DNA of 64,000 bases from Atrichornis clamosus (Eukaryota > Chordata > Aves > Passeriformes > Menuridae), in assembly GCA_013400975.1 (NCBI GenBank), contig WBMZ01003078.1, forward strand, positions 1 to 64,000, given 5' to 3'. Made by a program: the position numbers and the translations under genes. Numbering within the stretch: the first letter of the stretch is position 1; every line of letters begins with the position of its first letter. Below are positions 1 through 10,908 of this stretch, piece after piece. Under the pieces are notes generated by a model. The model was given only the letters and a program-made list of their open reading frames with translations, was not told the origin of the DNA and did no database searches.

Positions 1-411
1 ACCTTCCTTGGCAGATATATGTCATTCAAACTAAGACAACCATCATTCGGGAAATCCTAAGGCAGTCATGGGCTGGCTAATCAAAATTTTGTCAGGAGTT
101 ACTTGTCATTTTGAGGAGGACTATGTAGAGGTCTAAAATAATTTAAAATCTGCAGTATGAACTGGCACTAAAAATCACTTAAAAGCTAATTTTAGCAGAA
201 TACCAGACTTTAGATTTTGGTAATATTGGTAGCAATAGTCTACTTCCTTAATTAATTTTACTCCTGATTTGTATTTCTGCATAGACGAAGGAATTGCACA
301 CTATGAGGGGTGCTGGCAACAGGAGAGAAGGACATGCAAGCCCCAGCTCTCCTTCTTCCACTCAACAGCACTGTTGAAGAGCTGTGGGTAGAGCTCATGC
401 AGCAACTGCCT

Positions 412-522
412 CTATTCAGTAACAGAAGAGAAAGCTGCAGTACAATCACGCTTTTGAAAGGCAAATTCTGTTGCTTGGTCAACGGCAGACTGTGAGACAG
501 CTGGCAGCTTCTGAACCTGTAC
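412..522 (-). CDS. Putative terminal coding exon with stop codon
   Basis: Acceptor GGCACACTCGCACAG preceded by a CCTGAC branch-like site; a second acceptor (GCTGTCTCACAG at 490) keeps the same phase. The frame gives VQVQKLPAVSQSAVDQATE then FAFQKRDCTAAFSSVTE and ends at TAG (412-414). The same frame reopens after the stop for 36 codons, so a sequencing error or a different splice there cannot be excluded. I see no canonical AATAAA on the minus strand between here and the window edge. Confidence 0.45.
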   Translation of the reverse strand, partial: VQVQKLPAVSQSAVDQATEFAFQKRDCTAAFSSVTE

Positions 523-1098
523 CTGTGCGAGTGTGCCCGTGGGTCAGGCAGCATGCTCCCACAGCTGTGCGAGCCTCAGGTAGCAATAGGTGCCTGCTTG
601 AACCTTCTCACATTTATAAATGTGATTTAGGGGCACATGTTTCCTTTTCATCCTTTCTCCTCCCCTCCAACCATATGCTCCTGTTTTAGCATTCACCCAG
701 TTCTACATAACACAATTGAACCTTACTATTAAAAAGTTTATACAGCCTTGCTCAAGAGTAACCTACTCAGCTTCCACAGCCCCTAGACATGATTCCATTT
801 ACACCTGCACACAAAACATGCACCTTTCCCACTGCCAGCACAGAGGCTCTTTTCTACACAAGCATACAGAAGCTGGGAATCACAAAAAGTGTTTCTTCAG
901 AATGCCTAAGCAGAGCAGCAGGCATCCTTGCTGCACCCCGTGATCAGAAAGGCATAGCAACCAAAGGACAGCACTTCAGGACAGGATTCACTCTTGGCAA
1001 CGAAGCAAATGCTGAGGACTTGTTTGGAGAAGATAAATGCCCTTTTTTTCCCCACCTCAGACTCACAAGCAGAGAGCTCCCAATTACAGACCAGATAC

Positions 1099-1160
1099 TC
1101 TTCTCCCTATGTGGGCCCCATCTGTGATCAATGACAGCTGTGTCAGTAAAGAAAAACTTT
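1099..1160 (-). CDS. Putative coding exon (20 codons)
   Basis: The acceptor is excellent: CTTGCCTTTTCTGACTTC then TTTTAG. In chain phase the frame gives SFSLLTQLSLITDGAHIGRR. The donor AGA|GTATCT is moderate; a GTGAGT further on is better by sequence but lies beyond an in-frame TAA. It leaves phase 0, as the terminal exon requires. Confidence 0.5.
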
Positions 1161-1330
1161 CTAAAAGAAGTCAGAAAAGGCAAGAGACTAAGAAACCATG
1201 TCTAATCCCTTTTCAAAGGTGGCATTGGCCGTCTCTCTCTTCTGATGTCAAAGCTGTGACTGTGAATAAGTGGTTTGGTTGGGATGCCTAATTCTGTAAT
1301 CTCAATGCTCTTCAGCCTGCCCCTCCTTAC

Positions 1331-1374
1331 CCTGTGTAACAGGAGATGGGTACAACACAGGATCTGGTCTCCAG
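1331..1374 (-). CDS. Putative penultimate-region coding exon (14 codons)
   Basis: The acceptor TTGGTCTGCTGTACAG and the donor CACAGG|GTAAGG are both good. All three frames are open over these 44 bases. The phase that follows 5950-6048 gives WRPDPVLYPSPVTQ and leaves one base. The next intron would be 170 bases and ends in a textbook branch site and tract, which supports a real exon pair here. Confidence 0.5.
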
Positions 1375-2279
1375 CTGTACAGCAGACCAACAAAGTGATG
1401 ATAGAGCTAGAGAACAGTTAGATGAGCAGAGGGCCACCAGCATCAAGGCAGTATGACAGCTTTAACAGCCCTGTCTGGGAGACCACATTCCCATGGTGCC
1501 TGAAGGCTTTACTCCCCGTATGCACATTGGTGCTGCCACCGTCTCCATGCTGGGGAGAGCAGCTCCTATATCACAGTGCATGTAAGGTAAGGAAATGTTT
1601 AACACAGCATGTGAACTCACTCAATTTGAAATACAAAGGTTTTTAAAAAATAAGCCTTAATTTAAAACATAAATACACTACTTGTACTGGAACAAAATAC
1701 TTCCCCTATCCCTTGCATTTTCAGTACTGTCTTGCTCAGCATGCTGGAATGTGCCAGCTTGCAGCAAGATGAGGATGGAAGAAAAGATGTCACCATCTGC
1801 CTTTTCAACAATTTCACTGGAGATGCGTGCTGAGCTTTGCTTTGCTGTGGTGCCAGCTCTCAGGAGCAAGGCTGCCTTCTGGCTGATGACAGAAGAAATG
1901 CTTGTGCCACCTCACCTGCTGTCCATTCTCTCTTCCTTCTCCAGCAGGGTGCTATGGTGAGGATGGCTGCATGCGTGAAGACACAGGCTGAGGGTGAATA
2001 AGGACAGGGTGCTGGCCAGAAGATCCTGCACCTCAGAGGAAGGGCAAGAAGGACCAGGTCCCAGCCTTAGGTACAACCAACATCACAGAAGCACTGTAGG
2101 GACAAGCCTCATGCCATAAGAAAGTTAAGCCTGGCTTCGGCATGTGTGTACATCCCAACTCTCACTTCCGCCAAAATGCATCAACACAACTGCCTGCCCA
2201 TCTCACACACAGTTCCATCCACATTCCCTCTGACACCCTACTGAAACACACTTCTCTACAACAATGGCTAGATTATGAC

Positions 2280-2590
2280 AGAACCACAGAATGGGTGGGG
2301 TTGGAAGACCCCTTAAAGATCACCTACTTCCATCTATAACCACCTACAGTTGTCCCACCATGTCCAGGGATACCTTTAACCAGACCAGGTTGCTCAGAGC
2401 TCCATCCAACCTGGCTTTGAACAGTGCCAGGGATGGGGCATCTACACCTTCTCTGGGAAACTTCTGCCAGTGCCTCACCACCCTCACAGTAAAGAATTAC
2501 TTCCTAATAACTAACCTAAACCTACCCTCTATCAGTTTGAAGTTGTTACCGCTTGTCCTATCCTAACAGTATCTCTGGAATCAGCAAAAT
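2280..2590 (-). mobile_element. CR1 LINE 3' fragment
   Basis: The plus strand reads as the reverse complement of a CR1 tail: CACAGAATGGGTGGGG, then TTGGAAGACCCC, then the region matching the conserved GGCTTTGAACAGTGCCAGG and CCTCACCACCCTCACAG. The 3' end is at the left, so the element lies on the minus strand, the same strand as the host gene. It is about 300 bases, 5'-truncated as usual for CR1, and moderately diverged. It lies in the intron between the exons at 5950 and 1374. Confidence 0.9.
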
Positions 2591-4267
2591 TTTTTTTTTA
2601 ATATCGACACAGCAAGAGATTCAAATACTTCCCATTACCACTGTCTCTCCTGGCTGTCTCTGGATAAAGTCTGCTTACAATTTTTACCCATACAGTGTCT
2701 GCATATGTGTTTCAACACAAGTTATTTATATATGCACATAAAAGCATGCTGGGTTTATAAACCCAAAAGTTACAGTGGGAAAAAACACATAAACACATAC
2801 ATCTGATGCAGAAATTCAACTCTGAAAAGTCTGAGATCAAGCACACCAACCGTCTGCTACCAATTATTATTAAATTATATGTCCTGTTCAGTAAAAGAAA
2901 AGGCTGCTGTAAGTATCAAGGCAACAGTAAGCTATTCCCTTTGCTTATGACCCTCTCTCCATCCCTCTAGTTCCATCCCAGCCCTTTTGTAACTAGATGC
3001 AGAAAAAGTGTCTTCCTTTTATTTTTGCTCTCCCACAGTGAATGTGGCCAAAACATTTGTTATTTCCAGGCAAGATTACTGTCATAGACTCCATATGAAA
3101 ATAAGACTCGAATTCCAATCAATGAACAATGTGGCTGCCTGTTTTTTCCACAGCTTAGGTCACAGCCAGCCTACTCAGCCCATGCTCATATCCTTCCAAT
3201 TTCACATTGTTTAAAACCTGGCTTCCAACTTTCAAAACCATTAAACACAAGATTTTGACTCCAAAGACAAAGATCTTTCAGATGATTCTCACACTTACTC
3301 TCCCTTCTTCAGCGCCCAACAAAAATTCTTAAGTGAAAAATATATTAATCCTATAAACTCAGAAGAAATATGCTCATTCCTGCAATGGGAATATCTAGAT
3401 TTTTCTCCATGTTTCACATTTTTAAGTCATCTCCTTCTCCTCTTTTATTCCCTGCTGCTGCAATACAGTGACGGTTGTTGCTTAGGACGATGCTTACACC
3501 ACGTGGAACACAACAAAATTCCTCTCCAGGACTCCACAACTCCACGTGGCATGAAGCTGAAAGTAGGACAGCAGACTTTACCCACACGTTACTAAGTCAG
3601 TGACTCAGTGGTGAATCTGCAGGGCTAAGGTAATAGCATCAGAACCAGCAGTTTTGAATTGTCCTGCTTCTTGAGCTATTTAGACCTCACAGGGCAGAGC
3701 AGATGTTTTCCAATTCTGTGGTCCTATTCAGGTATTACCTGAACCTGCAGTCAGCCGTTAAACAGGAATAGGAAGTATTATATGAGCTATTTGGATGAAG
3801 TCTCAAAATAAGTTCATTTTAAATTAAAAATATTTTCAGATTTTTTTTCAGAATGAAAAAACAAAACCAACCAACTAAAAAACCCCTAAAAAACTAAACC
3901 TCAGAAAAACAAGCCCCTTGCTGATAGCTAAGGGATTTTGTTTGCATTTTAAAAACTACACCCTCCTTGATGTCATGGCCACTATGCCAGTGCTATCAAA
4001 TATATGCAGACTAACCTTTTAAATTTTAGGTGGTTTGCAATCCAGTGCTGGGTTTGTCTTGCCCTACATGGAAATATTGTGTAAAATTTTATATAAAGCT
4101 GTTGCATCCAATTCAGAATACCTCTGGAATTGAGTCCAGAAGCACAGAGGACTCCCCCATTTCATTCTCCTTCCTGGACAATAGGACACAGAATTACCTC
4201 AAATTCTTTCCTCCATGGATTCTTTGGACAAGCAGTAAAAAAACGCCAAACCAACCCAATTACTTAC

Positions 4268-4323
4268 TTGGTTCCCTCCTACCATCAGCTCCCCTGTTTT
4301 CCAAGTCTCACTAAGTTGCTGGG
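4268..4323 (-). CDS. Candidate exon with consensus donor, out of chain phase
   Basis: The donor GAACCAA|GTAAGT is strong and the acceptor region has CTAAC and a T-rich stretch ending in TCTGGCAG. One frame gives QQLSETWKTGELMVGGNQ. It would need to be entered by two bases, whereas the preceding exon at 5950-6048 leaves two, so it cannot follow that exon directly. It may be a cassette exon with a missing partner, or a chance match. Confidence 0.3.
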
Positions 4324-4561
4324 CTGCCAGATAAAGTTCAAAATCAGTTAGAATAGAAGGGTCAATAAGTGAGGAGCAGCACCAGTAACGGCAGCAATCA
4401 GGGCACAAAAACTCCTGTTAATGCCACCCAGCAGTCAGTGAGATCACTTGGAACAAACGTGTTGCTGTTGGCTCCAGGAGGAGTGTGGGAACAGGAGTGC
4501 TGACTGGTGCAAAGCTATTTCCAGTGCTCCATAAACCTTGTGCTCTGATCATGCCCTTCAG

Positions 4562-4625
4562 CTAATGCTGATGGAGGGATTTTCTGTTCTTCTCAGGTGG
4601 CTGGAAAAGCCCCCCTACTTTGTGC
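4562..4625 (-). CDS. Alternative terminal exon (20 codons plus stop)
   Basis: The acceptor is a strong T/G tract ending in TTGTTTTTAG. Entered by one base, the frame completes Trp from the preceding exon and runs HKVGGLFQPPEKNRKSL to a TAG stop at 4562-4564. It contains no usable donor, so it could only be a last coding exon. It competes with the three-exon ending at 1331-412. The peptide is short and basic. I cannot decide between the two endings; both may be used, or this one may be chance. Confidence 0.3.
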
Positions 4626-5949
4626 CTAAAAACAAAACAAACCCAAATTATTGCTACTTGAGATTGTCCTTCAGTCAGTCTTACAAATTCATCCCAACAC
4701 ATCCACTCAGTCACGATGGGCACATGAGCCAGAGTGAGTCTCATGGGACAACTCCCACTGCTGTTACTGGAAGTGTTTTTCCCTCATCTTGTTCCAATTT
4801 TCTTAGCTTCACACTGAATTTTGGACCTCATCTTTGCAAAGCAAGTGCCACATTCCTAGAAGCTACACTTTTCAAAGCTCCTTTCATTGGGAAAAAGATC
4901 CAACTCCTGCAAATGCACACTTTTGAAACACTATCTTAACCAATATCAATACCAATACCATCTGTGCCAAAGAGCCTGCAAATTGCTTTTAGATGCAACA
5001 TGAACCAGAACACGAAACGGGGTGAAGACTCAAAACTTAACAAGATCACAGAGGACCTTTTGCAAGTGCTTCGGTCAATACATTTATCAGTGATGAGGAC
5101 AGTCTACAATATACCCTGAAAATAGTCCTTTTACTAGTGAAAATGGGAAAGACTGCCTATGGCACAGATATATTCCTTGCTAAGATTTGCATTAGGAAGT
5201 ATGAGGAGAAGAGCAAAAAGGGGAAAAAATAGTATTTCTGTGAGACTGTGTGTGAAAAGCACCAGAATGATAATAGCAAAGAGAAGCAAACCTGGCGTGC
5301 AGGCTGACTCATCTACAGAACCTTTTCTAGGTTCCTTATTCTTAAATACTGATGTGCTAATTGCAATTCAATTGCTAATAAAAAGTTATTCAATGTAACC
5401 TTACCTATGTATCGTGGCACAATAATGCTCTGAATGAAACATTCAGAAAGGAAAAAGCAGGTGAAATTTATTTTGCACTCTTGGTTAATTTTCGTAGCAG
5501 GTTTGCAAGTCCTGCAAAACATACTGTCTTATACAAAAGAAGGCATCTCATCCTGACTTGAGTTGAAATTGAATAATAAACTGTATATTTAAATATGAAA
5601 TAAGTACAGAAACTATTTTTACTTTTGCAGAAACAAAAACAAATTACAGAATTCACAAGAAAGTAAAGCCCATCAGCTCAAGTTGTCACCTTTTTTACCT
5701 ACAGAATTGGTGTTTCATACCAACACTGACATCAGTTAAGGAAAGAGAACACAGTTCTCCCTCTTTGGTTGCAATGCCACTATCTGAAACATGCCAACCT
5801 GTTGCTACACACTCCAGACAAGAAGGACTGGCAAGTCTGTAGAGGTATTTGCAACACATTACTAATTTTATTCAAAAGCTGGAGACTGCTACTGAGCCCT
5901 TGCCCCAAGGGAGGACTGGCCCAGTGGCTGTGCTGAAAGGAAAGCTCAC

Positions 5950-6048
5950 CAAGTGCCTTCTGCAATTGTGAACTGACCTTTCCCAAGCAGTTCCCTTTTC
6001 CCATCCAGTTTTACAGTGTAGTCTATGAGCTCTGTTCCATAAGGGTGC
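5950..6048 (-). CDS. Coding exon (32 codons)
   Basis: Donor GGCACTTG|GTGAGC is good; the acceptor GACATTGTTTGAAG is fair. The frame gives HPYGTELIDYTVKLDGKREL followed by LGKGQFTIAEGT. The pattern of alternating polar and hydrophobic residues with Gly turns suggests a beta-rich segment, unlike the helical exons before it. Entered by one base, it leaves TG. It can join either to 1331-1374 (Cys) or to the competing terminal exon 4562-4625 (Trp). Confidence 0.7.
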
Positions 6049-7310
6049 CTTCAAACAATGTCCATCCACAACCAGCAGAACAGCTGAATTACGCAGCCTG
6101 AGAATGCACTCAGCTCAATGCAGCCACCATCAGATGGGAAGTGACAAGAATTCATTTGTACTTCCACCTCTGCCAGCTTTTCACAGGCTAGGGAAGATCA
6201 ATGAATCAAAGTTATTTTGTCCTAACATAATTCTAACCACTTCTAGGGTGCCAAGTACCTTATGTGGTTTGTATTAACATGGCTGCATTTCTGTCAGTGA
6301 AATAAGACGCCACCACTTTACAGCCTTGGTCTCACAGGCAGACCTCATGCACAATGAAGTATTTGTGTGAGAATGGCTTTATGCCACCCACATGACTGAT
6401 GATATTATGATCTTAACTCATTTTACTCACATTTACTGCAGAAACAGTTCTAGTTTCTCTTCTCTCCCCAAAATATACCACACTATGATCCCGAATACAA
6501 GGAAAGCATTATATAAGTGAAGAGCATTTCAGTCAACTTGCTGAGACAAGGAAAACCAACAAAGCAACTTTCCATATGCTGTGCAGGCAAGATATTTTAT
6601 TTTAAAAGTGATACCTACAGTAGGAAAGGAAGGAAAGGTAACTCTGCAGTGAAAAATCTGGGGAAATACACCTTAAGTCCTTCTGCTTCATCCACATATT
6701 TTTTATCACCATGTCTTAGATAATTCAGTGACAAGTAAAACAAACTTGCAGAAATATTATCAAGTCTTAAATAGGACTGCAAGTGTTGCACCCACTGTCC
6801 TGCTCCTATGGTTATGTGATCTTGTCCCTGTCACCTTTTTCACTAATCTGCAGGCTACTCAGCCATCCTGTGACCTTGTGTGCCCACGTTACAGGCCTTT
6901 CTCGGACCAAATGAAGAACAGAAATAATGGAAATAATGAGGGAGCTCTTCTAGTTAATAGATTCATTGAGTTTTAACTCAGATCTTACAGCGTTGCCTTT
7001 TGTAACTGAATTACTCAATTTTGTTTAGATAAAAGTTCTCAATAGTCTATTCAAATGAGATAAGCTTCCACTGTCATATCAAAAGAGGTGTCATCAACAT
7101 TAGGCAGATTTTAAAAAATACTAGCCACCCAAAACTTTCCATGTAGACCAACTCTCCACATTCTGCCAGATGCTAAATATTGAATAAATGGAACAGTTGC
7201 ATAGAACAGCCATTTTGGAAGGAAACAAAACAAAACCAACCACAGACCCACTCTAAATTCTATTACCCCACTGTGCTGTCTGATGGCAACTGTAACTGCT
7301 GCTTTATAAC

Positions 7311-7387
7311 ATATCCCATTTCTCCTCAGCCAGCTGAACTTCCAGCTGGATTTTGTCATGTTCAAAATGCAGCCAGCTTCTATAATG
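7311..7387 (-). CDS. Coding exon (25 codons), weak donor
   Basis: The frame HYRSWLHFEHDKIQLEVQLA then EEKWD is highly charged and natural looking, and matches phase 0 from the preceding exon. The acceptor is CCAAGGGAAG. The donor GATAT|GTTATA is poor; without it the frame ends two codons later at TAA. The two bases left (AT) make Met with G of the next exon. A second frame is open across the same interval with a better donor (AGTGGG|GTAATA), so this exon is less certain. Confidence 0.5.
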
Positions 7388-7964
7388 CTTCCCTTGGATG
7401 CAGGATGTGGTATGTCATGGAGATGTAGCCTGCCTAGGAGTTATTTTGTTATGCGGGAAGCAGCACAGTAAGAAAGTGGGGAACAGAAAGAAAAAACTGA
7501 GGACACAATCATTCTTCCATGCAATTGCCTCCCACTTGTCTGAAACCACTTGTCTGAGCCATGATGGGCTCAAGGTGCAGAGAGAAGATGGGAAAATTGC
7601 TTTAAACTTTGAAACCTTCATTGCTTTCCAAATATTTTTCAAAGATCTTATAGATATGCTCAATTAAAATAACTCACATCACTGAATTTAACCTTGTGAA
7701 AACAAACTTTTAGTTTTGTGTCTTCTGTGATGTTCCAAGGTTTGAAGAGTAAATGGAAAAAGAAATCATGATTTGCTATAGAAGTGGACTGTAAAAAATT
7801 GGACGGAGCCACAAATTCTGCAACTTGGCAGATGTTCTATAAGCCTCTCTTGGAATCCAAGGCTAGGGGCAAACCAGTCTGAAACGGTATTAAGCCATCA
7901 GCACTTCTGGCTCTTGCAGCTCCAAAGTTAAGCATTATGAATCAGAAATATGTTACTTAGGAAA

Positions 7965-7982
7965 TTTGTTTGTTTGTTTGTT
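7965..7982. repeat. (TTTG)n simple repeat
   Basis: Four TTTG units ending in TT. Confidence 0.85.
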
Positions 7983-9893
7983 AGCAGAAGCATTTAAATC
8001 ATTGTCTTAGAAAGGAGATGCTACCCCCCTCCTCTGAGCCTACATATCTGCAGTGAGACCTAATGTGAGAGAGGACAGGAACTACACTGAGCTGCTGACG
8101 AGATCCCTTGAAGAGAGATCAACCTTTACATTGCAGGCCAAGACTGTCTCTCACCTCTCTCCTCTCCTGACTGCTACAAAGGAGTTGACACAAGGCAGAT
8201 AACCTTCTGCAAAACCTCCTCTCCTTTCTGAAGCAAGGTGTGCCCTTATGTTGTGTATCTGGAGGTGCACGTGGTAACGAGGAGAACCAAGAGTGCTGTC
8301 GGCCGCTCCTCTGGCTGAGGACAGACCCACACACAGGGGCACCTGCAGGTGCCACCAGGTGTGCAGTGCTTTACGGCAAGTCAGAATACAGATGCTCCAG
8401 TGACACAGACAGAAAAGCTTTAAGTAATGTGAACCAGGAGTTCCCCTGCTGTACTTGTGCACAACAGAAGGACCCCCAGCAATAATCTTCCAACTCCCAA
8501 GAGTGCAGAAGAAGTTTTATGTACAAATTTTAAGATGAAACTTTGTTTAAAATACAAAAAACCTACACTCCTTCGTGTACCCGTCTCACATACTACTGGC
8601 CATATCATTGCTAATCTCTACTGGACGATTAATGTGAATTTAAATGCTACTTTTCAAAAATAAGGAAACAAGTTTATTTCTTAACTTTCTACTGCTGGAT
8701 GGAACACAGCTGACAACCTCACGTCCAAATATCCTGGAATAAACCCTCTGACATTGACAGTTTTCCTCTTTTTATTGGCCTGCCTGCAAGTTTTTTATGT
8801 TTTTATTTCTAATGATCTATTTCTGAAGTTTAGTTACTGAGAACATTTGAACTCCAGTAACACAACAGGATCACTGTGATTTGTGTCTTCACAAATTAAA
8901 TCTGGACAAGAACAGGCTTGGACTGCCGTTCTTTGTCCCTAGGTCATGACAACAAAAATCCCCTGTGCACATACATGAGAATAGTCCTTTCCTCAGGTAT
9001 GTGAGGCCATGGGAAATAGTTCCCTTTAAAGGACCATAGGTGTCTGGTGTGTGATGACTGGCAAAATGCTAATGGTAATGTTATCTTAGTTGTACTTCTA
9101 AGTAAGTTCTCTGCTAAGCCCTTGGCTTCACCTTGTAAAATAAAATGGAGATTATGTTCATCTCATAGAGGTCTTAATTTTGTGGGTTTGTAGGTTTTTT
9201 TTAAAGAAAAAATTCTGACAGATCATTTGTGTACTTTTACATGACACTTCAAGGAAAAAAGAAAGCATGAAAGTGGAGAGAAGTGAAAAACTTGAGAAAC
9301 TGAAGCTTGTGGCTGGGTCTTCTTATGCTTCACAGGCATGAAGCAGCAACAACAACACAGCTATTGCTTTGATCTATCTCCCTATTAATTCCTCTTCCCA
9401 TAATAGAACCACTGACATTTCACTGGTATTCAGATGTGATTAAAATATATTCTAATACTTATAAATAGAAATGTTGGTTCAAGTACTAATTGCAAACAAA
9501 TCTGGCATTTGGAAAACTCTATCAACAAAAAGTAAAAAGGTGCAGTAAACAGCAGCAATCTAAATGCTGTCCTTTTTTTTGTTTGGGCTTACTTTTTCTG
9601 TGAAAAATCTAGAGCTCTGTTCTGTTGATCTTGATGTTAAGGTTTGGATTTCCAAGTCTTTACAAGCATCCACACAGCAACTTCCGCAGAAGAGTAACGA
9701 GACAGATTTTGCTCTCTCCTTCAATTCTAATTATTGCCATAAAGTTCCAACTATAGCAGGGTAACTCAGGCATACTGACTTTCTGCAACCTTCTGCAAGG
9801 TAGTTTTTAATTAAACAGGAGTCATATGTTGAGTTTACCATATTCCCTCCTTGTACATTAGCTTGGCTGTATGCTACTTCATAGCTAACCCTT

Positions 9894-9952
9894 GGGGGGG
9901 GGGGGGGTTAATACCTATCTATCTATCTATATCTACATATCTATATATCTCT
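9894..9952. repeat. Poly-G(14) plus (ATCT)n microsatellite
   Basis: Fourteen consecutive G at 9894-9907 are followed within a few bases by interrupted TATC/ATCT units and TATA-rich variants. The two together form a compound simple repeat likely to be length-variable. Confidence 0.95.
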
Positions 9953-10791
9953 ACACATGCTTTATTTTCATCACTGATTCCATCTTCTTACCTCCCCTAC
10001 TGAATACCATGTACATGAAGCAAAGGCTCGTTGCAAGGGTACTTTTAGTTGCAACCTCTTCTGCCTTAATTGTCAGAACTCTCCGAGCTTGAGAAAACCA
10101 TGGGACTTAAAGCAGTCAGCTTTGCATATGGTAATAAAGATTTAGTGGTTTGCCTCACGAAGATGTAAAGCAAAGCAGTTTGGAGCAGGGATACTGCCCC
10201 TTACAATATCATACAAAGCATTGTTTTCCTCAGGGGCTATTCATGTCACTAGCACTTACTAGAAGCAACTGTAAAGAACTGACTTCCCCTTAAACTCATG
10301 CCGAAAACGGAACACACCATAGCCTCTCTCGAAAGCTAACTTTTCTAAATCCTGAGTGAGACTTTGGATAAACAATGAGCTGACAAAGGGGAAGAATAAT
10401 TTTAGACCATAACAGACATGATTGCATGTGGAGACAATATTACAACAAAAACAAACTGGGCTCTACTACACAGTCAGCATGACATAGTGAGAAATTTAAC
10501 ACTTGAGCAAATGTGCTGCCTGAGGTACATGTACAACAGTTTGGACATCTGGGCTGCACTGTACTCTACTACCATGGTATGCAAACACACCTGGGCCCAC
10601 ACAAAACACACAGAAATACTGAGTCATTAAGGCATGTGAAAATGAAACAATATTGGAGTTAAGATCATCCAGTTTCAGATTCAGACACGGAAAAAAAGAA
10701 TGTGAGGGAGCCTGGTTCCTAGTGGAACACTATCATTCCTAGTTAACAACTCAGTGGTGTATGTTAGGGAGATTTTTTCTAAGGGACTTAC

Positions 10792-10908
10792 CTCAGCATC
10801 TTGCTCCCGGAGCTGGTATGTTCTCTCCAAGCACTGCAGTATTCTAGGACACAATGTCTTCTCCTCCAAAAGGGACTCCAGAAGTAGGACCAGCTGGTCA
10901 GGGAGAAG
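10792..10908 (-). CDS. Very clear coding exon (39 codons)
   Basis: Acceptor TTATTTTTCTCTTAG and donor GATGCTGAG|GTAAGT, both essentially consensus. The exon is exactly 117 bases, phase 0 in and out. It encodes LLPDQLVLLLESLLEEKTLC then PRILQCLERTYQLREQDAE: two charged amphipathic helices typical of a helical-repeat or coiled-coil protein. It is the best-supported exon in the window and fixes the gene's strand. A very long intron lies upstream (to 24344) and a 3.4 kb one downstream. Confidence 0.85.

Larger units (their letters stand above)
1375..5949. other. Intron, about 4.6 kb
   Basis: Non-coding between the exons at 5950 and 1374, apart from the CR1 fragment at 2280-2590 and three phase-inconsistent or alternative exon candidates (4268-4323, 4562-4625, 5405-5429). 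The open frames near 1682-1960 and 4538-4939 on the plus strand lack splice or homology support. Confidence 0.6.
7388..10791. other. Intron, about 3.4 kb
   Basis: Contains the TTTG repeat, the poly-G/ATCT compound repeat and a GC-richer patch at 8120-8460 with overlapping open frames on both strands. I see no convincing exon there. Confidence 0.6.

Noticed and set aside
2291..2566. Open frame over the CR1 fragment
   Set aside because: It falls in the CR1 3' region, and the strand is opposite to the element's sense.
4538..4939. 133-codon plus-strand open frame
   Set aside because: Opposite strand to the gene, no splice signals, and overlapping a plausible minus-strand terminal exon.
8119..8485. 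GC-richer patch with overlapping open frames on both strands
   Set aside because: A donor-like GAGAGAG|GTGAGA and an acceptor exist, but the frame required by phase contains a stop and all frames are open by composition.
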